Below are positions 18,496 through 25,811 of a stretch of DNA of 25,811 nt, piece after piece. A program made the position numbers and the translations under genes. Source of the stretch: Macrocybe gigantea (taxonomy: Eukaryota; Basidiomycota; Agaricomycetes; Agaricales; Callistosporiaceae). The stretch is from assembly GCA_011319805.1 (NCBI GenBank), contig SJRY01000314.1, forward strand, positions 1 to 25,811, written 5' to 3'. Every line of letters starts with the position of its first letter. Position 1 is the stretch's first letter. The notes beneath the pieces are model-generated. The model was given only the letters and a program-made list of their open reading frames with translations, ran no database searches and had not been told where the DNA came from.

Positions 18496-20090
18496 TGCGA
18501 CCTTTTTTTTCGATTTGTGGAGGGACTTGGCGAAAAGAGCGAGAGATATAAAGAACGTGTGGTCCCGACGCGGGGATGGGCGTTGTGAGGCGGGCAAGGA
18601 GGCTGAAGAAAGAGCCTCTGAGCCGACGATATTCACAGTTGGGGAGAAGGAGCGGGAGAGGTGGTATGACAAGCAACGGTCAACTTTGTGATTTTGTTGC
18701 CATCATCCAAATATACCACCCGCAGTTCCTGGAAGCGTATTTCCTCTACACACTTTGAATCAATTATTTTTGGTCAAAATCCCGAATCTTACTATGTTTT
18801 TCTTATTCATGAGCATACGAGCGATTTATTCAACCAATAAATCCTCCATGAAACTGAGAAAAAGTCGCGTTTTGAATCGCTGACCTAAAATTGCCACGGA
18901 CACCCACATGGCATTATGTGCGCCGGCATCACGGCAAGGCGACGACCGTGCCTGTCGTAAGTAAAGCGATGGTTCAGGTTCCTTGCCGATCCGACGGTCT
19001 CTCCTGGTCTCTCGTTGGATCACTGACAATGACTGTCCTCATCACGAAAGATGTTTGGAGGGGAGACAAAATCATCAATCACCATCTGCCTCATAACTGG
19101 CAGTTGTGATCGTTCTAACAGACCACGCGCACGTTCAAGCAGCGCGTGCGCGTGCCTACGCCAACAGACTCACGATAAAGCCCGCGTCGGACGGTCAACA
19201 GCCCGGGGGACATTAATCTATAATCGCAATGACAGCGTCATAGCCTTCCACGAACCGTCGCGCGGAAACGTTCAAAGAACTTGTACCCGTTCAGCTCGGG
19301 GATTTACGTGTTTTTTTATCTCCTCTCATGTTGCAATCAAACATCAAATATCAGCGTTATTTTTATACCACTGAAGATTTCATGGCATTGACATTTTACG
19401 TCCTCATTTCGTCGCAACTAACGGCGCAATGACCGCTTACTGACAGCAAGGCGCTCTGCCGTGATGCAACAACGAAATGCAACTTTGCTCCGTTTCGATA
19501 AACATTGTCGAAGTTGTCACAGACATTGAAGATGAAATTGCGACCGGAGCTGAGCCGGCCAAGCAATTTTTTTGGCCTGTCATTCCTTCCGGCGAACGCG
19601 ACTCCCACCACCGCAGCACAAAGAAGAGATGTGCAAGTCAGCAGTTTGCTCCAACTCTCCGACTTTATTCATCATGAAGAAGCGGTTCGCATACGAAAGA
19701 AATTCTTAACTTCACACGCCGAATTATAAATAAACCAATAAATTACCCATAAAACCCAAAAACATGGAGAACGAACAACATGCAAAAAGAAAACCCAATG
19801 TGTAACGGCTATTCCCTTTCCTATCCGAACCTTTTAGTCCGATAAACACTTCCTTCCAAAATAGGTGGTCCCGTCATCAGTTACTAAGAGATCCGAGAAG
19901 AGGAAGAAGGAGGAAGACGAGACACGACCCGAGACGACGAAACCTGAATGAGAAACTGGAAAAAAACTTGCATTTTTTTCGGATTTTCTTGATTTTTTGT
20001 GCGAGCGAGAGTAGACCAGGGAAAAAAAGAAGCAGAAACAAGATATCGAGCAAGGATCCGAGGGATAGATGGAGGCGGAAGATGGAGCTT
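18496..20090. other. Intergenic region, no gene recognised
   Basis: It lies between the start of the 16499-18495 gene and the end of the kinase gene, both on the minus strand. No open frame has recognisable motifs or good splice signals. A 10-bp GC-rich inverted repeat lies at 19124-19133 and 19145-19154. The part near 19870-20090 is probably kinase 3' UTR. Confidence 0.45.
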
Positions 20091-22548
20091 TCAATGAACT
20101 GAAGAGCTGATATTGGCAGACGCCGCGTCGCTAGAGAGCCGAGTCCGTTTGAACCACGTCTTGAACCGGGAGAAAACCCTAACAATCGGTTTCTGGTCTT
20201 GGAAGCCCTCCAGAGACGAGGCGCTTTCGCCAGATCGAGGCATCGAGATGACGGCCACTGGATCACCGAGAGGGATGGTCTCGAACCGCGGGATATCGAC
20301 GTGGTAAACCTCAAGCTCTGGGGTAGAAAACGAGTAGTCGTCGGGCAGGCGAGGAGACTCAAAACTCTCGTCGCCGTCCACGACAGATCCCTTTGCGCCC
20401 GCACCTTCTGCTTGAACAAGCTGAAGACAAGGCTCTTGAACTTGGAAACCTTCGAGACTTCGGTGGCGGCGGTATCGTCGGTGTTGCCAGAGACCATGGA
20501 GAGTTCTTGTGCAGAAGCCATCTGAGTCTCGACCTCGGTCTTGTCAGAGACTACAGAGACCTCTTGTACAGGCGCCATGGAAGTGTCGATTTCGACTTCG
20601 ACCAAGGAGGTTGCAGGAGAGACAGCTTGGGGGACCGGCGGGAGAGGAGTCACCGAGGCTTGAGCTTGTCAGACATGAAATTAAACTCAGGATAAGGGTC
20701 AGCCTCTTCGGAGTCACCGGCCTTCGAGAGGTACGGGAGTCCAGGTTCAAACTGTTCGACGACCTCGTTGACCATATGCGAGGTCTCGTGTTCCGGGATC
20801 CAAGGAGCAGGTAGCTTGCGCTCCTCGAGGAGGACCCAGTCCCTGGCAGAAAGACAGTGAGAGGAGGAAGGCAACAACATCAGACAGGAATACGCACAGG
20901 CCTGCAAAGAACGGATGTCCCTCGAGGTCGAATCCAACCTTGAGCCTATCTTCAGGAGATTTGCAGAGCATCTACAAGGTAGAAGCAGATTAGTGAGTGA
21001 AGAAGCGAGGCAGTTTCAATGACTCACTCCGCGGATGAAGTCTTGCGCGTCGGGCTCGACGTTGTGGCGAGGCTCGAACTCGACATCATCTTCGATGATC
21101 ATCCTCATGAGTTCATCATCATCGTCGTCGTACCAGGGAGGCTGACATGACTACACATCAACGAATGCGAAGTCAAAAAGACCGAGGCGACTTACCCTGC
21201 CAGTTAACATCCAATACAAAGTTGCCCCGGCTGACCAGTAGTCAACTCCAAAGGAGTAGTGCGCTCCAAGGTAGAGCTCCGGAGCGCATTCCATCGGAGA
21301 GCCACAAGGGGTATTAGTGACGAAGGGGAGTTCTTGAGGGTCTCTGTGGGGTGTGTCCACTGAATCGCCCGGAAGCCAGGGCCAGTACGGCTGGTAGGTG
21401 ACCTCGGGCAATCCAGGAAGTTTCTTGAAGTTCTTGGAGAGGCCAAAGTCAGCGAGGACGACGTGGCCCTCGCGATCGATGAGAACATTGGCGGGCTTGA
21501 TGTCGCGGTGGATGATGCCCATTTGTGCAACGCCTTAAGAGCGACGATCTGGTTATACGTCATTAGGGACGGTCGATCATCGCAGCAGAAAATAAGCCGG
21601 CTTACAATTTCTGCCATGTAGAAACGAGCACGAGTATGGTCGAGATACATACGGCGGATGAGCTCCGAATCAATATCGGTGGGTACATAGGCTAAGTACA
21701 TGTAAGCATGACATGTGGGAGGTGTGATATCAAGCCCTTACCATGAGCATGTAGAAATTATTGGTATCGTTCCAGCTCGCCTCAATCGTGAGGAACCAAG
21801 GATTGTTGGAGAGCTGGCGAAGGGTGTCTTGTTCCTTCAGTAAAGCATCGAGGGTCATATCGGTCTGCTTCTGCTTAGTGACTACCTTCAGAGCAAAGGT
21901 GCCGCGGGTAACTTTGTCGCGGACACAGTGGACTTGACCGGAAGCGCCCTTCCCGATAAGTTTGAGCAGTTCGAAATCCTCGGCCTTCAGAACGCGGGAG
22001 TCCACGAGAGTGGTGACCGAGGAGTTGCCGCAGGCGGGCTTAGGTGACTTGATGACGGCGAGAGTTTCACTAGAAATGTTGGGTTTGCTGGAGTGGATTG
22101 CGATGTCCACAAGAGAATCATCGGTTCTCTGCATGTGAACGTGCATCAGTTGGTAATTAACAGAGATGGCATCAATACATACAAAAGAAGAAAGCCTATA
22201 ACGAGAGGACCTTCGAACATCGAGCACGCTCGGATCATGGAAAGCTGCTGCGATGCTGGCCAGGACATCCAGGTCTTCTTGCATGCTAGGGGTCTGTGCA
22301 ATACGACGTCAGTCACACATAATTCACGATGGCTGACACTCACGAAAGCCTTGAACATCGGAGTGCTGGTGACGCTGAGTTCTTGAGAAGAAGTGACAGA
22401 CTTGTCCTTGGAAGCGCTGGACGCCTTCCTCATCTCCAGGAAGCTGTCAGTGAGGAGCATGGATGAGTAAGAGCGCGAAACTTCTTACTCTTCTCTTGTT
22501 GATGAACGCCTGAATGGATCGTCCGAACTTGGTGTTGCTGAAAGCCAT
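20091..22548 (-). CDS. AGC-like serine/threonine protein kinase (expanded fungal family), frame broken in four places
   Basis: Predicted protein kinase of the AGC-like group that is expanded in Agaricomycetes. Inferred exons are 22548-22489, 22433-22344, 22293-22183, 22128-21742, 21691-21606, 21548-21196, 21141-21028, 20971-20898 and 20842-20091; introns are 50-57 nt. The catalytic features are present: glycine loop IGKGASGQV (about residue 146), FALKVV lysine (about 168), IIHRDIKPANVLID, LADFGLSK, CAPELYLG and DYWSAGATLYWMLTGR. A Gly/Pro-rich activation segment of about 52 residues separates DFG from APE. After the kinase domain comes DWVLLEERKLPAPWIPEH and an acidic Ser-rich tail of about 190 residues ending SANISSSVH. 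The frame is off by one base at the exon 4/5 junction, at 21520-21525, at 20649-20654 and near 20401-20410, each repairable by one added base. No nonsense codon is seen otherwise. The first-exon acceptor (GAG) is weak, so the start could instead be the ATG at 22433. Confidence 0.82.
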
Positions 22549-23023
22549 TACGACTGATCGGTGTTGAAGTTGAGGGTGCTTGAGATCGCTGCTTGCTAGA
22601 AGTTCTTGAAGGCCGTAAAAATTCCGTTCGCAAAACGATGGAGCTATGAAAGGAGTTCGAAGGACATGGAAGACATTTTATATCAGCCTTCGGTCTCAGA
22701 CCAGGAATTTTGCCATTAGATCGTCAACGGGCTGGAGTCGTTGGAGGCCCCTTGCAAATGTCAGCCACCATGTGCGCGAAGAAATGAAAAAGTTATCATC
22801 GAAAATGGCGACTGGTCAGCCATAAAAGAACCAGGATACTTGGAGACGGTAGCTAGTGGTCGGCTTCGAAAAGACGCGCTGAGTCGATCGCGTCCAATTC
22901 CCATCACGTGCAGAAAACATCGGTCACCACGAAAGAGGCATACAGGCATAATCATATTGTCATCAAACAGACACATAAAATCATATAATACATATACGTA
23001 AGAATGGAGACAAGGCTCTGCCA
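22549..23023. other. Intergenic region between two minus-strand genes
   Basis: Presumed promoter and leader of the kinase gene plus 3' flank of the 23024-24640 gene. I see no supported gene. Confidence 0.5.
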
Positions 23024-24640
23024 TCATTGAAAATCTTGCTGCGCTGCAAACATCAGGCTGTATGGCGGGAAACTCTCCGTAGTCTGCATAGGCATGGAAG
23101 AGGCAATGCTAGCAGCGATGGCCGTAGCATTGATGGATGTACGTGGACTCGCCAAAGCTGGTGATGATGTTACTGCCAGTGCTGCAGGCACGCCTTGTTC
23201 GATGATGATTGTCAACGGATTTGTCAAAAGAGTGGGAACTTGACTCGTAGATGGACTGGACGATACAGAAGTGATCTCAGCAGGAGAGGCGATTGCGCTT
23301 GCCAAGGATGTTGAAGAGGATGGGGACAAAGACGATAGTACCAGACTGCTTGGCGATCCGATCCCATTTGTCGATGCCAATGGCGTGTTCTGGGCTGCAA
23401 GCGGAGACGTCATTGAAGTCGCCGTCAAGGAGAGCGTCGTGCTCATAGCTGCAGGCACCATGCCAGTTGCTACAGGGGCCATAGTGACAGAAGGAGATGA
23501 CGGGCTCTCCGAAACAGAAAGTCCAGGATCAACAAGAGGCGAAACACCAGCGGCAGCCGCAGGACCGGTTGAATTTGCAGGAGCAACAGAAGAACTCAGG
23601 ACGGCTGTTGGGATTGCTTGGCCAGTAGCACCTGACATGTTTGGCGAAGACACTGCCGCTGCGCTGGATGCTTGGGTTCCACCCGGAGACGTGAATGCGT
23701 CAGCAATTGCAGAAGTCACCTTGTTTGTAGCAGTCTTGGTCGATGTCATTGTAGTCGTCGATGTGATGACAGTGACAGACTCCGACGCATCTTGAATGAC
23801 CGCTCCGCTGGATGGCATAGGTTTGAGAGACATGGTCTGTGTGCCATTAGGCGGAAGCACATCCCTGGCGTCAGATCTCTGGTTGCTTTCACAAGGCCGG
23901 GATCATCGGTGTAAAGCCGTCCACAACAAAGTCCGAATGATGGATAATGTTTGTGTCTGGATCGTAAACGTAGGTCTGTCCTTCCCCTGAGGATTGCATT
24001 TTTCCAGCACGAAGCTTGAATTCTCGTTGGCGAAAGTCAGGCAAGAGCACTTGTATCGTAATGTCACCAAGACGGTGCTTTGATGCGGAGATAACGATGG
24101 TTCTTGCACACCAGCGAGAACAGAGTGGAATCTACATCCTCCGGATTTAGGTCTACCGAATTCCCTTGTACCTTGAAAGAAGCGAGCATCGTGTCGCCAC
24201 TCTGGTAAATGTAAGCAATATCGCAGGAAACTAGAAGGTATAAGACAATGACCATAATCTGAAGATTACCCAAAACAGAACCAGGTAGCGCAGCATCGTC
24301 GCACATGGCGTCACCGTCGTCGATTGAGTCCCGTTTTACTGTAGCGCTGAAACCTTCGGGAACACCACGGCGCTGCCATTCATTCTCCTAGCAATCGGAA
24401 TATACTGGCTCTAGGTTGACAAATGCATTTAGAAATGCGTACCAGTCTAGAGCGGTGTCCCGCCCGGAAGCGGCCCCTATAGATGTGGCGTGGTTTTGAA
24501 GCGTAGCTACCTCGCCACGCCGGCAAGTCTTGCGGGTGAGTAGCAACGGCAGCAGCACGCGTCAAGGGTACCATAAAGCCGACGAGAGCGGTATTGCAGA
24601 GACAGGCGAGAATAGTAAAACGCGGAGAGAGTACCAACAT
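23024..24640 (-). CDS. Unrecognised protein with folded N-terminal region and Ser/Thr/Ala-rich tail
   Basis: Family not recognised. The most certain part is 23860-23024, about 278 residues rich in Ser, Thr, Ala and Pro (SVTVITSTTTMTSTKTATNK and similar), typical of fungal secreted or cell-surface stalks. Upstream, reading the minus strand, comes DSIDDGDAMCDDAALPGSVL, then DIAYIYQSGDTMLASFKVQG, then TIVISASKHRLGDITIQVLL, PDFRQREFKLRAGK, GQTYVYDPDTNIIHHSDFVV and DGFTP. Alternating hydrophobic residues suggest a beta-rich domain. The frame shifts by one base near 24101-24115, 23908 and 23863; each is repairable by one added base. An ATG at 24640 opens a hydrophobic leader (MLVLSPRFTILACLCNTALV) that could be a signal peptide, possibly joined by a 55-nt intron ending near 24388. 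The region 24390-24510 has competing frames, so the N-terminal half is tentative. Confidence 0.5.
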
Positions 24641-25109
24641 GGCCAGCAAGCGGCAATCAGCAAAGCAAGGAGTGTGGGCGATTTAGGAGGATGAAAAAAA
24701 AAAAGACGAGCCCGCCGTCTAAAATGTGCTTGCACGATAAGAAAAGCGCAAAAAGAAGAGGTCACCAGGACCGAGGCGGGAAAGTGGAGGGTCTGAGTAG
24801 GCCGTGTTTATATTGGCCGAGAGTGCCGCAAAGTGTTTGGCCATGTATTTTGCGGTGTCATCGAAGCATTCATGGCATATATCATCGTAAAAATCGTTCC
24901 AAGGTAACTAGTCTTGTTAGTTACGAAATTCGAAATAAGACAGCGTCCATGTTGTCCGTCAAACCATGATCATGGGATATCGGAGCTTGCGCGTCGGGCA
25001 CGGTTGACGGAAATTCTTGTTTAACATTGTTATTCATCAGCTAATTATGAGCGGGTACGCCGGACCGATTTTACCGGCTTGCTCGCATTGCTAGCCGACA
25101 TCGTCAACG
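24641..25109. other. Intergenic region between divergent genes
   Basis: It lies between the presumed start of the minus-strand 23024-24640 gene and the plus-strand thioesterase-like gene, so it probably holds both promoters. No gene recognised. A run of 11 A lies near 24693-24704. Confidence 0.45.
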
Positions 25110-25811
25110 ATGGCGACTCTCCGCCATGGTCTGGCTCTCTATGCAGGACGCACAGGCCTGCAGCGCTCGGAAATGCTGTGATCATTCGGTCCCGTTTAAG
25201 CTCTATCAAAGTGAGTGACTCGCGTCGATTGCTGTTACGCGTTTTGGACTTAATACCAGCTGCTCTCGCCCATAATAGGCGTTGCAGGATGCATTCAGAG
25301 ACCCAACCAGCCATTCCATATCCCTCCTGGCTCCGTTGGTCCCGACTCCCCGGATTCTCCTGCACATTCCGTAGTTGCGGGACCCAAAGGTCCTAAGGAT
25401 GCATTGGAAGAAGCTCAGAACTTGATGATTAAGCGCGGCTTTGATCCGACCTCGTTCTGGGAGCAGCGGATTGTATGGGGAGATCATGACTCTTTCCAGT
25501 ACGCCGCCTTTTCTCAAATTCTACTTCTATTACTGACTCTCTGCGATTCAGACACGTCAACAACGTTCGTTATGGTAGGGAGATACTTGACTGATGCATG
25601 AGCAAGGGCTGATCAACTTGCTCCAGTTCGCTTTTTCGAATCCGTGAGCATGTGCAGGTTCCTACAATCGAGAATTGGTCCACAAATCTTCGCCATTAGG
25701 CTCGCATACAATGGATGACGTCCTTAGGACATTCCCTTGGCGGACCAGAAAAAGCCGAAGCAATGGTCAAGGGCCAAGGTGTCTCGTAATCCTTAAATCT
25801 ATTGAAGTTCA
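25110..25811 (+). CDS. HotDog-fold (4HBT) thioesterase-like protein, 5' part, cut by the window end
   Basis: Probable acyl-CoA thioesterase-like enzyme or HotDog relative. Inferred exons are 25110-25210, 25299-25498, 25552-25574, 25627-25643 and 25700-25811 (continuing). Introns of 52-88 nt are all GT-AG and phases agree. The start MATLRHGLALYAGRTGLQRS may be a mitochondrial targeting sequence. The HotDog signature is spread over four exons: WEQRIVWGDHDSFQ, then HVNNVRYVRFFES, then ARIQWMTSLGHSLGGPEKAE and AMVKGQGVS. WGDHDxFxHVNNxxYxRxFE matches the 4HBT active-site region with its Asp and the HVNN helix start. Exon 1 needs one extra base near 25169 (GG run) to join GLQRS to NAVIIRSRLSSIK. 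The last exon needs one near 25786-25789 to pass a TAA and continue LILKSIEV. The substrate cannot be told. Confidence 0.75.

Noticed and set aside
23271..23795. Open frame of 174 codons on + opposite the Ser/Thr-rich tail
   Set aside because: Antisense of a repetitive Ser/Thr/Ala coding region; acidic Val/Asp/Glu composition is the expected mirror image.
1..25811. CRISPR arrays, rRNA genes, bacterial operons or a biosynthetic gene cluster
   Set aside because: No regularly spaced repeats, no rRNA-like conserved blocks, and the genes present are unrelated fungal genes with spliceosomal introns.

Overview
The window looks like a gene-dense, intron-rich stretch of a filamentous basidiomycete (Agaricomycetes) genome. 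The reasons are numerous 50-60 nt GT-AG introns, very small exons, pyrimidine-rich leaders, an HSF with an agaricomycete-style polyQ/proline N-terminus, a fungal multipass membrane protein of the DUF6533 type, an expanded-family AGC-like kinase, and Tc1 and PIF/Harbinger elements. All assignments come from reading the sequence and remembered family patterns; no database search was run.

Layout. 1-2127: no gene recognised. 2128-5434 (+): HSF-type transcription factor, six exons, one reading-frame discontinuity in exon 1. 5435-6906: intergenic, crowded with T/A homopolymers. 6910-7712: an 803-bp non-autonomous PIF/Harbinger-like element with TAA target duplications, 48-bp terminal inverted repeats, a Myb/SANT relic on + and a broken transposase N-terminus on -. 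7716-9396: nothing recognised. 9397-11020 (+): single-pass membrane protein, four exons. 11672-12905: a complete Tc1/mariner element with perfect 30-bp inverted repeats and a DD34E transposase broken by one stop codon. 13114-14815 (-): DUF6533-like multipass membrane protein, twelve exons, several of them micro-exons. 14816-16498: no clear gene, one orphan exon-like segment. 16499-18495 (-): paralogue of the 9397-11020 protein with the same exon plan. 18496-20090: nothing recognised. 20091-22548 (-): AGC-like protein kinase, nine exons, four apparent one-base frame breaks. 23024-24640 (-): unrecognised protein with a folded-looking N-terminal region and a long Ser/Thr/Ala-rich tail. 25110-25811 (+): start of a HotDog (4HBT) thioesterase-like gene running off the window.

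The genes do not form an obvious pathway or cluster. The strongest candidate for something undescribed is the pair of membrane proteins at 9397-11020 and 16499-18495. They share exon number, all intron phases, the residue position of the membrane helix, and short conserved cytoplasmic motifs ending in a DAYGG C-terminus, and I do not recognise the family. Second, from about 20.0 to 25.8 kb, coding frames break about nine times in a way that one added base, mostly in a short homopolymer, would repair. This points to unpolished sequence rather than to three decayed neighbouring genes, although decay of the kinase cannot be excluded.
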